Source: Solirubrobacteraceae bacterium | Lineage (GTDB): Bacteria; Actinomycetota; Thermoleophilia; Solirubrobacterales; Solirubrobacteraceae | Direction: 5' to 3' | NCBI GenBank assembly: GCA_016462625.1 | Contig: JAEMSV010000046.1 | Location: 1 to 28,687 of the forward strand | Length of the DNA stretch: 28,687 bases | Part shown: positions 20,268 through 27,915 of the stretch, piece after piece | Position numbering within the stretch: the stretch's first letter is position 1 | How the letters are laid out: each line of letters begins with the position of its first letter | Translations under genes and position numbers: made by a program | Notes under the pieces: model-generated | The model's input: only the letters and a program-made list of their open reading frames with translations | The model's database searches: none | Told to the model about the DNA's origin: nothing

Positions 20268-22664
20268 CTACGCCGCGTTGGGGAGCGACACGTCGTTCTC
20301 CGGCGGGAGCTGGATCCCGTCGCGGAGGAGCGCGCCGGCGTGAGCCACGTCGGCGGGGCGCGAGTAGAGGTAACCCTGACCGAGCACCGGGCCCATCCCG
20401 CGGAGCACGATGGCCTGGCTGGTGGTCTCGATGCCCTCGGCGACGACGGTGATGTCGAGGGCGTGGGCGAGGTTGATGATGCCCTGCGCGAGCTGCGCCT
20501 GGCCGTCGTCGAGGTCGATCGCGTCGATGAAGGCCTTGTCGACCTTCAGCACGTCGACCGGCAGCTGGCGGAGGTACGCGAGGACGGAGTGGCCCGTGCC
20601 GAAGTCGTCGATCGCGACGCGGACGCCGAGGGCGATGAGCGCGGCGAGCTCCTCGGCCATGGCCTCGGGTCGCTCGACGAGCACGCTCTCGGTGATCTCC
20701 AGCTGGAGCTGACGCGGGTCGAGGCCGGTCTTGGTGAGCGTGTCGCGGACCATGTCGTGCATGCCCGGGTCGGCCATCTGCAGCGCCGACACGTTCACGC
20801 TGACGTGCTGGCCGGCGTTCGCCTTGCCGTCGTCCATCCACTCCTTCATCTGCGCGCAGGCGGTCTCGAGGACCCAGGCGCCGAGCGGCAGGATGAGCCC
20901 GCTCTCTTCCGCCAGGTCGATGAACTCCGGCGGCGGGATGCGGCCGTGGACCGGGTGCGGCCAGCGGGCGAGCGCCTCGGCGCCGACGACCCGGTCGTTC
21001 GCTTCCATGTCCACGATGGGCTGGTACTCGAGGTGCAGTCCGCCCTCCTCGAGGGCGCGGCGCAGGTCGGCGGTGAGCTCGAGGCGTCGCATGGCGTCGG
21101 CGTGCATGTCCTCGGTGAAGACGGCGACGCGGTTCTTGCCGGCGCTCTTGGAGGCGTACATCGCGACGTCCGCGTTGCGGAGCATCTCGTCGGCGGTCGG
21201 CGTCGCGTCCTTCGCGCCGATCGCGATGCCGGCACTGCCGCTGACGCGGAGCTCCCGCTCGTTGATCGTCATCGGCGCACAGACGGCGCGCAGGATCTGC
21301 TCGGCGACGATCTGGGGCGCCTTGGCGTCCTCGTCGTGCTCGTGGAGCAGGACGGCGAACTCGTCGCCGCCGAGGCGGGCGATGACGTCGTCATCGGTGA
21401 CCTGCTGGCGGATGCGCGTGGCGACGACGCGGAGGAGCTCGTCACCGGAGTGGTGGCCGAGGCTGTCGTTGATCGTCTTGAAGTCGTCGAGGTCGACGAA
21501 GATGATCGCGAGCCGCTCGCCGGTCTCGGCGGCCTCGCGGAGCTCGCTGGAGAGGTGCTGCTCGAAGAGGGTGCGGTTCGGCAGGCCGGTGAGCGCGTCG
21601 TGGTAGGCCTGGTGGCGCAGCTCGGCCTCGAGCGCGTGGCGCTCGGTGACGTCACGGATGCTGAGGAGCAGGCCGCCGACGATCTCGTCGCTCAGGCGAT
21701 TCGCGGCGACGATCTCGACCGGGCGGAAGTGGCCATCGCCGTCGCGGACGCTGACGTTCAGCGTCGCGGTGGTGCCGGCCGGGCGGGTCAGCAGCGCGTT
21801 GAGGCGGCGCTCGGCGGCGTCACGGTCGCGCGGGTGGACGATGTCGCGGAAAGGGTGGGTGGCCAGCGCGTCGGGCGCCTGTCCGAAGACCCGGGCCATC
21901 GAGGCGGCCTGCCAGTTGATGTGCAGGTCCTCGTCGAGGACGATGACCACGTCGGTGGCGTGCTCGGCGAGCGCGCGCAGGCGCTCTTCGCTCTGGCGCT
22001 CGACCTTGCGCGTCGCCGCTGCGACCTTCGCGCGGCGGGCAATGTGCTCGAAGCGCCAGGCGAGGAGGACCAGGACGACAAGACCGAGGAGCAGCGAGCC
22101 CAGGAGGGTCCACCGGGCGAGCGACGCGGCGTCGGCGGCCTGGCGGTCCTGGCTGCGCGCCTCGTTGCGGGTGAGGTCGTTGATCGTGCTCAGGCGCGGC
22201 GCGATCTCGTTCTTCTGGAGCTCGTAGGCCTCTTGGCGTTTGCCGGCGACGCCGAGCTGCAGCGCCTCCGTGCCGTAGCGCAGGAGCTCGCGGACGTTGA
22301 CCTGGAGCGCGTCGATCGTCTTCTGGTCGACGTCCATCGCGTCCATCCGGGTGAGCGACTTCTGCAGCTTGCCGGCGGAGTCGAACGCCTCGATGTTCTG
22401 CGGCGCGTCCGTGCGGTCGGTGTTGTACGCCTCGGCCTCGGCGGCGCGGAGCTGCTGCCCGAGCGCCTGGGCGTGGCGGAGTTCCGCCTGTGCCTGACGG
22501 CGGGAGTCCGCCGTATCACGGGCTCGTTCGGAGACCACCACCGTCAGGGCGATCACAATGAGCGCGAGCAGGCCGACGGCCAGCCGACCATTGCGAAGGC
22601 TCTTCAGACGTGAGGTCGAGGCACCGGAGATGCGCACAAACCCCAAGTCGGCGGGGCGTTCCAC
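20268..22664 (-). CDS. Membrane-bound PAS-GGDEF-EAL cyclic-di-GMP enzyme
   Basis: A 798-residue inner-membrane signalling protein. Transmembrane segments lie at about 27-45 and 185-203, with a helical extracytoplasmic region of about 140 residues between them. A PAS domain covers about 228-343, a GGDEF domain about 350-515 with intact GGDEF (432-436), and an EAL domain about 530-785 with EALARW (E563) and later DDFGTG. Both synthesis and breakdown of c-di-GMP look possible. The product-inhibition site RxxD before GGDEF is missing (TDDD). The start is GTG 22664; TAGCGT lies 11 nt upstream and no clear ribosome binding site is seen, so the true start is less sure. The stop TAG sits in a GGCG-CTA-CGCC mini-hairpin. 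Confidence 0.93.
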   Translation of the reverse strand: MERPADLGFVRISGASTSRLKSLRNGRLAVGLLALIVIALTVVVSERARDTADSRRQAQAELRHAQALGQQLRAAEAEAYNTDRTDAPQNIEAFDSAGKLQKSLTRMDAMDVDQKTIDALQVNVRELLRYGTEALQLGVAGKRQEAYELQKNEIAPRLSTINDLTRNEARSQDRQAADAASLARWTLLGSLLLGLVVLVLLAWRFEHIARRAKVAAATRKVERQSEERLRALAEHATDVVIVLDEDLHINWQAASMARVFGQAPDALATHPFRDIVHPRDRDAAERRLNALLTRPAGTTATLNVSVRDGDGHFRPVEIVAANRLSDEIVGGLLLSIRDVTERHALEAELRHQAYHDALTGLPNRTLFEQHLSSELREAAETGERLAIIFVDLDDFKTINDSLGHHSGDELLRVVATRIRQQVTDDDVIARLGGDEFAVLLHEHDEDAKAPQIVAEQILRAVCAPMTINERELRVSGSAGIAIGAKDATPTADEMLRNADVAMYASKSAGKNRVAVFTEDMHADAMRRLELTADLRRALEEGGLHLEYQPIVDMEANDRVVGAEALARWPHPVHGRIPPPEFIDLAEESGLILPLGAWVLETACAQMKEWMDDGKANAGQHVSVNVSALQMADPGMHDMVRDTLTKTGLDPRQLQLEITESVLVERPEAMAEELAALIALGVRVAIDDFGTGHSVLAYLRQLPVDVLKVDKAFIDAIDLDDGQAQLAQGIINLAHALDITVVAEGIETTSQAIVLRGMGPVLGQGYLYSRPADVAHAGALLRDGIQLPPENDVSLPNAA

Positions 22665-22731
22665 TTTCTTGAGCCACGCTAAACCGAAGCGGACGCCCGT
22701 TGAGCGGAAAGCCTGCGAGCAGTTGTCTCAG

Positions 22732-23568
22732 CTAGCGCGGCGCGAACGCCATCAGGCGCTCGAGGACGTCGTAGTACCGGGTCGGGGCCGCACGCGTGAG
22801 CCAGTCCAGCGCCACGGCGTCGCCCCCGATCCGGATCCTCGCCTGACCGCGCTCGATCCCCTTGTGGATGATCTTCGCCGCCTTCTCGGGCGTCGTCATC
22901 GCGAGCTTCTCGAACTGGGCGGCGGCCTGCTCGTGGCTCTGGTTCTCGCCCGAGGGATCCGAGTGGAAGCGCGCGTTGGCGAGGATGTTCGTCTTGATCC
23001 CGCCGGGATGGACGGCGATCGCCCGCACGCCGGTCCCGCGCAGCTCGTGGCGCAGGGACTCGGTGTAGCCGCGGACCGCGAACTTCGACGCGCAGTACGC
23101 GCTCTGGCCCGGGAAGCCCATGAGACCGAACACGCTCGACGTGTTCACGATCACGCCGGAGTTCTGCTTGAGCAGGATCGGCAGGAACGAGCGGATGCCG
23201 TGGACGACACCGTCGAAGTTGACCTGGAGGACCCACTCGTCGTCCTCGACTGCGGCCTCGGCGATCGTCTGCGTCGTGGTGACGCCGGCGTTGTTGAACA
23301 CGACGCCGATCGGCTTGGGCGCCCACTCGGCCACCTCGGCGGCGAACACCATCTGCGCCTGGCGGTCGCGGACGTCGACCTTGCGGGCGAGAACAGGGCC
23401 GTCGATCGAGTCCGCCGTCTCCTGCAGGCCGTCTTCGTTCCAGTCGACGATGGCGACGGGGCAGCCGTGGCCGGCGAGGCGCTGCGCGAACGCGCGGCCG
23501 ATGCCGGAGCCGGCGCCGGTGATGACGGCCGTCTGCCCGTTGATGGTGGGTGGCTTCGTGCGAGGCAT
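22732..23568 (-). CDS. SDR-family oxidoreductase
   Basis: A 278-residue short-chain dehydrogenase with TGAGSGIG (17-24), NNAG (92-95), S145, Y158 and K162. The acidic VDWNEDG after strand 2 suggests NAD(H). The C-terminal segment (RYYDVLERLMAFAPR) resembles SDRs found near BVMOs and lipid-related oxidases in actinobacteria. It lies 67 bp upstream of the GGDEF-EAL gene on the same strand and is divergent from the receiver-flavoprotein gene, with only 66 bp between them. The substrate is unknown. Confidence 0.92.
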   Translation of the reverse strand: MPRTKPPTINGQTAVITGAGSGIGRAFAQRLAGHGCPVAIVDWNEDGLQETADSIDGPVLARKVDVRDRQAQMVFAAEVAEWAPKPIGVVFNNAGVTTTQTIAEAAVEDDEWVLQVNFDGVVHGIRSFLPILLKQNSGVIVNTSSVFGLMGFPGQSAYCASKFAVRGYTESLRHELRGTGVRAIAVHPGGIKTNILANARFHSDPSGENQSHEQAAAQFEKLAMTTPEKAAKIIHKGIERGQARIRIGGDAVALDWLTRAAPTRYYDVLERLMAFAPR

Positions 23569-23621
23569 GAGGCCGGGGACTATCGCTGATTCCTACTGCG
23601 TGTGTCTATTGACCCCTTTCG

Positions 23622-23627
23622 TAGGCT
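23622..23627 (+). promoter_or_regulatory. Candidate leaderless -10 of the receiver-flavoprotein gene
   Basis: TAGGCT ends 7 nt before GTG 23635. The context GTAGGCTCCCGGGGGTG is almost the same as GTAGACTCCCGGGCATG before the gene at 4453. The -35 is not obvious. Confidence 0.45.
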
Positions 23628-23634
23628 CCCGGGG

Positions 23635-25314
23635 GTGACCGAGCCCGATGCCGCCGCCCGCCGCCCCGTGCTCCTGGCCGTGGATGACGAACCGGCGGTG
23701 CTCGCTGCCGTCGCCCGCGACCTGCGGGCGCGCTACGGCGCGGAGTACCGGATCGTCCGCGCGACGTCGGGCAACGAGGCGCTCGGCGTGCTGGAGGAGC
23801 TCCGCCGCCGCGGCGAGACGGTGGCGCTGATCCTGTCCGACCAGCGGATGCCCGACGGTGACGGCGTCACGCTCCTCGCGGGCGCGCGGGATCTCTATCC
23901 CGAGGCCAAGCGGGTGCTGCTGACCGCCTACGCGGACACCGAGGCCGCGATTGCGGCGATCAACGCCGCGCAGACCGACTACTACCTGCTCAAGCCGTGG
24001 GACCCGCCGGAGGAGCGGCTGTACCCGACCCTCGACGATCTGCTCGGCGACTGGCAGGCCGAGGCGGCGCTGCTCGACGTGACCGCCCGCGTCATCGGCC
24101 ACCGGTTCAATCCGGCGTCGCACGAGGTGCGGGACCTGCTCGCGCGCAACCGCGTGCCGTACCTGTGGCTGGATCTCGACCGCGACGTCGAGGCGCGCCA
24201 GCTGCTGAAGATCGCCGGCGAGGACGAGACGCGGCTGCCGATCGTGCTGCTGCGCGACGGGACGGCGCTCATCCAGCCCACGCCCCTGGAGCTCGCCGAC
24301 CGGCTCGGGATCTCCCGCCGCGCGGAGCTCGACTTCTACGACCTCGTGATCGTCGGCGGCGGCCCGGCGGGCCTGGCCGCGGCGGTGTACGGGGCCTCGG
24401 AGGGCCTGCGGACGGTGCTCGTCGAGCGCGAGGCGCCCGGCGGGCAGGCGGGGCAGTCCTCGCGCATCGAGAACTACCTGGGCTTCCCGAACGGCCTGTC
24501 GGGCTCCGAGCTCGCGCGCCGCGCGTACGACCAGGCCCGGCGGTTCGGGGCGGAGGTCCTCACGGTGCAGGAGGTCGTCGGGCTCGATGCGCGCGGCCCG
24601 CAGCGCGTGGTGCGGCTCGGCGGCGGCGACGAGTTGGCGGGCCACACGGTGCTGGTGGCCAGCGGCGTCTCGTACCGGATGCTCGACGCGCCGGGGATCG
24701 AGCAGTTCACCGGCGCGGGCGTGTACTACGGCGCCGCCTTGGCCGAGGCCGACGCGTGCGCGGACCAGCACGTGGTCGTCGTCGGCGGTGCGAACTCGGC
24801 CGGGCAGGCTGCCGTCTTCCTGGCCAAGCGCGCCAAGCAGGTGACGATGCTCGTGCGGGCCGACGACCTCGCGAAGTCGATGTCGCACTACCTGATCGAG
24901 CAGATCCAGGGGATTCCGAACATCGACGTCCGCACCGAGACGACCGTGGCCGCCGCGCACGGCGACGGGCAGCTCGAGCGGCTAACGCTGTCCGGCCCCG
25001 ACGGTGAGTCGTCGCTGGACCTCAGCGCGATGTTCGTCTTCATCGGCGCTGCGCCCCACACCGACTGGCTCGGGGACCGCGTCGCACGCGACGAGCGCGG
25101 GTTCGTTCTGGCCGGCGCGGACGTCGCGGCGCTGGAGGGCGACGCCCGGTGGCCCTTGGCCCGCGACCGCGACCCGCACCTCCTGGAGTCGTCGCTGCCC
25201 GGGGTGTTCGTCGCCGGCGACGTGCGGCATCGCTCGATCAAGCGCGTCGCCTCGGCGGTGGGCGAGGGCTCCATGGCCGTCCAGTTCATCCACGAGTACC
25301 TGGCGGACGCGTGA
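23635..25314 (+). CDS. Receiver domain fused to glutaredoxin-like and thioredoxin-reductase-like domains, redox cysteines missing
   Basis: A 559-residue fusion. The receiver domain (about 10-125) has D17/D18, phosphoacceptor D69 (LSDQRMP), T97 and K120. A glutaredoxin-like domain follows (about 155-227) where the CPxC position reads NPAS and the rest of the fold is visible (VPYLWLDLDRDVEARQLL, LPIVLL). The flavoprotein domain (about 235-555) has the FAD loop GGGPAG, the NAD(P)H loop GGANSAG and the closing GVFVAGD. The CxxC of thioredoxin reductase is replaced (GAAL, about 366-369). The whole protein has one cysteine, C375. The output may be NAD(P)H oxidation, electron transfer to another partner, or redox sensing. 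I prefer GTG 23635 over GTG 23602 because of the leaderless -10 context. The kinase gene overlaps its stop codon. Confidence 0.88.
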   Translation: MTEPDAAARRPVLLAVDDEPAVLAAVARDLRARYGAEYRIVRATSGNEALGVLEELRRRGETVALILSDQRMPDGDGVTLLAGARDLYPEAKRVLLTAYADTEAAIAAINAAQTDYYLLKPWDPPEERLYPTLDDLLGDWQAEAALLDVTARVIGHRFNPASHEVRDLLARNRVPYLWLDLDRDVEARQLLKIAGEDETRLPIVLLRDGTALIQPTPLELADRLGISRRAELDFYDLVIVGGGPAGLAAAVYGASEGLRTVLVEREAPGGQAGQSSRIENYLGFPNGLSGSELARRAYDQARRFGAEVLTVQEVVGLDARGPQRVVRLGGGDELAGHTVLVASGVSYRMLDAPGIEQFTGAGVYYGAALAEADACADQHVVVVGGANSAGQAAVFLAKRAKQVTMLVRADDLAKSMSHYLIEQIQGIPNIDVRTETTVAAAHGDGQLERLTLSGPDGESSLDLSAMFVFIGAAPHTDWLGDRVARDERGFVLAGADVAALEGDARWPLARDRDPHLLESSLPGVFVAGDVRHRSIKRVASAVGEGSMAVQFIHEYLADA

Positions 25315-26729
25315 TGGCCATCACCGCGGAGGACCTCGCCTCGATCGACCTCTTCGACGAGGTCGGGGAGGCCGAGCGCGAAGCATGGGCGGAGGCGGCC
25401 GTCGAGCGGGTGCTCGAGCCCGGCGAGGAGGTCGCCGACGCGGACCTGGGCGGGGCCTTCGGGCTGTTGGTCGAAGGCCGCCTCGACGGGATCCGGCTCG
25501 ATGCGGACGGGAATCCCCAGGGCGGGGTCGACAGCCAGCAGGTCGCCCCGACGTGGATGGGGGCGATCTCCGTGCTCACCGGTAGCTCGGTCCCGTTCGC
25601 GTTCCGTGCGGCGGAGCCGACCAGGATCGGGCTCGTGGCGTCCGCGGACTTCCACCGGCTGATCTTCGCGCAGCGGCCGGTGTTCTTGAAGATCATGCGG
25701 ACGTTCCGCCCGGTCATCTCGCGGATCCAGGGCAACGAGATGCAGCGCGAGAAGCTCGCGTCGCTGGGCACAATGGCCGCGGGCTTGGCCCACGAGCTGA
25801 ACAACCCGGCCGCCGCGGCGCGTCGCAGCGCCGACCAGCTGGCCGAGGCGCAGCAGGCCGTCACGGACTCTCTGCGCGCGTTCGTCGCGGCCGGTGTCGA
25901 ACGCGCGGAGGCCGAGCGGTTCGTCGACCTCCACGACCGGGCCGTCGCGCAGGCCGCGGCCTGCTCGATCGCCGACAAGAACCCGCTGGCGATCGCCGAC
26001 CGCGAGGAGGTGATCCTCGAAGCGCTGGAAGACCGGGGTGTCGACCAGGCGTGGAACGTCGCGCCTCCGCTGGCGATCGCGGGGGTCGACGAGGGGTGGA
26101 TCGCCGAGCTCGCGGACGCCGCGGGGACGGCGATCAGCCCCGCGGTGCACTGGGTCGCGGCGTCGCTGACCGCGCGGGCGCTCGCCGACGAGCTGCGCGA
26201 GAGCACCGACCGCATGTCGTCCCTGGTCGGCGCGATGAAGGTCTACGCGTACATGGATCAGGGCGATCTGGTCGAGGTCGATGTGCACGAAGGGCTCGAG
26301 GCGACGCTCACGATCCTGTCCCACAAGCTCAAGCACACGTCGATCGACGTCGTGCGCGACTACGGCGAGGGCCTCCCGCGCGTGTGCGTGTATGGGAGTG
26401 AGCTCAATCAGGTCTGGACGAACCTGCTGCACAACGCGATCCAGGCCCTGGGGGACACCGGGACGATCACGGTGTCGACGCGGCCGTGGAACGGCGATGG
26501 CGTGTCGGTCGTGATCGAGGACGACGGCCCGGGCATCCCGGCGGAGCTGCAGCGCCAGGTCTTCGACCCGTTCTTCACGACGAAGCCGGTCGGCGAGGGG
26601 ACGGGCCTCGGGCTCGACACCGCCCGCCGGATCGTGGTGGACCGCCACCAGGGCGAGATGTCGCTGGAGTCCCAGCCCGGGAGGACCGCCTTCACGGTGG
26701 ACCTGCCGAGGGCGCCGCGGAAGGGGTGA
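25314..26729 (+). CDS. Histidine kinase with Crp-like N-terminal domain
   Basis: A 471-residue soluble sensor kinase that probably phosphorylates the receiver-flavoprotein encoded just before it (TGATG overlap). Residues about 5-135 form a cyclic-nucleotide-binding-like beta-barrel, but the phosphate-binding GExxxR motif is not kept (WMGAISVLTGSS), so the ligand is unclear. The H-box is SLGTMAAGLAHELNNP (H160). An unusual insert of about 130 residues (170-300) separates it from the second helix of the dimerisation domain. The ATPase domain has the N-box NLLHNAIQAL (N374), EDDGPGIP (D403) and GTGLGL (429-434). No transmembrane segment is present, so the signal is cytoplasmic. A GTG at 25311 in frame is an alternative start. 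Confidence 0.9.
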   Translation: MAITAEDLASIDLFDEVGEAEREAWAEAAVERVLEPGEEVADADLGGAFGLLVEGRLDGIRLDADGNPQGGVDSQQVAPTWMGAISVLTGSSVPFAFRAAEPTRIGLVASADFHRLIFAQRPVFLKIMRTFRPVISRIQGNEMQREKLASLGTMAAGLAHELNNPAAAARRSADQLAEAQQAVTDSLRAFVAAGVERAEAERFVDLHDRAVAQAAACSIADKNPLAIADREEVILEALEDRGVDQAWNVAPPLAIAGVDEGWIAELADAAGTAISPAVHWVAASLTARALADELRESTDRMSSLVGAMKVYAYMDQGDLVEVDVHEGLEATLTILSHKLKHTSIDVVRDYGEGLPRVCVYGSELNQVWTNLLHNAIQALGDTGTITVSTRPWNGDGVSVVIEDDGPGIPAELQRQVFDPFFTTKPVGEGTGLGLDTARRIVVDRHQGEMSLESQPGRTAFTVDLPRAPRKG

Positions 26730-26771
26730 TGACGAGAGCGGGCCTCAGGGGCCCGTTCACGTCATCACCCC
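26723..26771. terminator. Bidirectional terminator between convergent genes
   Basis: GGGGTGATGACG (26723-26734) pairs with CGTCATCACCCC (26760-26771), and inside it CGGGCC (26739-26744) pairs with GGCCCG (26750-26755). The kinase TGA (26727-26729) and the DUF559 gene TGA (26765-26767) sit in opposite arms. The symmetry suits termination from both sides. Confidence 0.7.
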
Positions 26772-27688
26772 AGAAGGGCAACGACGAATTCGTCGAAGCT
26801 GCGGCGATCTCGGTCGAACTGACGACCTGTGAACCTCACGGTCCGCCAGCCGGCGGCGAGGAGGTCGGTGTTGCGGAAGTGGTCGTCCTCCATCGTCTTG
26901 CGACGGGTATGGGTGTCGCGGCCGTCGGCCTCGAGGATGATCCGGAGCTCCGGCCAGGCGAAGTCCGCGCGGTAGCGCTTGCCGCTGTGGCCGTACACCT
27001 CGTACTCGCAGATGGGTGGGGGGACTGCAAGCGCGTCGATCGCGAGCAGCATCCGCTCGGCGAGCGGCATCACGGTCCTCCGGTTTCGCGCCTCCTCGGG
27101 CGAGATGGCGCCGAGGTTGACGAGGCCGGGATGACCGGGATAGCGGCGCGCGACGTTGTCGATGTCGCCATCCCGTACCAGCCGGAGGTACAGCGCCTCG
27201 CCGACCAGCCGCTCGAGCTCCCGGCCGCGGAGGTCTACGCCGATGTCGAGCAGCACCCGGAGAGGCTCGGTCACAGGGATTCCCCGCACCCGCCGATGGG
27301 GGAGCTCGAGCCGCGTGTGGCTGATGACGAGCCCATCGCGGTCGCGGACGCCGCCGCGCATCGTGACGACGTGATGGCGATCGTCAGGACGGCGGGCCAT
27401 CCGGAAGAGCTCGGCACCCGACCAGGCCGTGAGCATCGTGCGTCCCTTCGTGATCGAGAGGACGGCAGCCGCGCGTCGTCCGTCGGCCGAGACCACGGGG
27501 CTCAACGAGAACGCGTCGTCGTAGATCTCGAACAGCGTCTTCGCGCGGACGCGCCTCCGGATTGCTTGGCGGCTCAGCCCGAGGTCGACGATCTGGTCGC
27601 CGGACGCCACGCCGTGCTGTCGGGCGCAGCGGGCGACGATCAAGGGGGTGATGCGCTGAGCGGGCCTATTTGGCCTGTTCTCGTCCAC
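26765..27688 (-). CDS. AbiEi-like/DUF559 protein with PD-(D/E)xK-type nuclease motif
   Basis: A 307-residue protein. The N-terminal part (about 12-60) looks like the winged-helix start of AbiEi-type antitoxin-domain proteins (VASGDQIVDLGLSRQAIRRR). The C-terminal part (about 235-305) is DUF559/Vsr-like, with D242, E253 and D255 in ADFAWPELRIILEADG, a histidine nearby, and TDLLAAGWRTVRFTGRQF. This family is frequent in actinobacteria, often as a single gene, and its role is not settled; defence or DNA repair are possible. No toxin partner is next to it. The GTG start at 27688 lacks a well-spaced ribosome binding site, so the start is uncertain. Confidence 0.8.
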   Translation of the reverse strand: MDENRPNRPAQRITPLIVARCARQHGVASGDQIVDLGLSRQAIRRRVRAKTLFEIYDDAFSLSPVVSADGRRAAAVLSITKGRTMLTAWSGAELFRMARRPDDRHHVVTMRGGVRDRDGLVISHTRLELPHRRVRGIPVTEPLRVLLDIGVDLRGRELERLVGEALYLRLVRDGDIDNVARRYPGHPGLVNLGAISPEEARNRRTVMPLAERMLLAIDALAVPPPICEYEVYGHSGKRYRADFAWPELRIILEADGRDTHTRRKTMEDDHFRNTDLLAAGWRTVRFTGRQFDRDRRSFDEFVVALLG

Positions 27689-27915
27689 ACCTCTGAGGCT
27701 TCACAAGAATTCGTGCCCTGGGGCCCCAGAAATGCACCAACACTGCGGAGTGTGGACATCCAACACGCCCTATGGCGCGATGGTGAGCCAACCCCACCCG
27801 ACGCTTGGCTGGCTGGCCAACTACGCTATGTGGACGACGTTGCCGACGCCGGCAGCGTCCCCTCCAGTTCGCCCCCGGGGTCTCGGCGGGCCACCACCTC
27901 ACTAGGAGTCGATCC
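27689..27915. promoter_or_regulatory. Intergenic region between divergent DUF559 and thiolase genes
   Basis: This 227-bp gap holds no convincing gene. It contains GTCCACAC (27683-27690) and its complement GTGTGGAC (27750-27757), the palindrome CTGGGGCCCCAG (27718-27729), and TTGGC-N6-GCCAA (27805-27820) close to TACGCT, a possible thiolase -10. AGGAG (27904-27908) is the thiolase ribosome binding site, 7 nt before the ATG. Confidence 0.45.

Noticed and set aside
20250..22613. A 2.4-kb open frame opposite the GGDEF-EAL gene
   Set aside because: It is low in sequence complexity (Val/Asp/Glu/Leu runs) and lies antisense to a clearly conserved protein.
23602..23634. GTG 23602 as start of the receiver-flavoprotein
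   Set aside because: No ribosome binding site is present, and it would place the TAGGCT promoter element inside the coding region. GTG 23635 matches the leaderless pattern. This is not fully excluded.
27718..27729. CTGGGGCCCCAG as a thiolase terminator or operator
   Set aside because: A 12-bp GC palindrome is expected by chance at this base composition, and its position supports no clear role.
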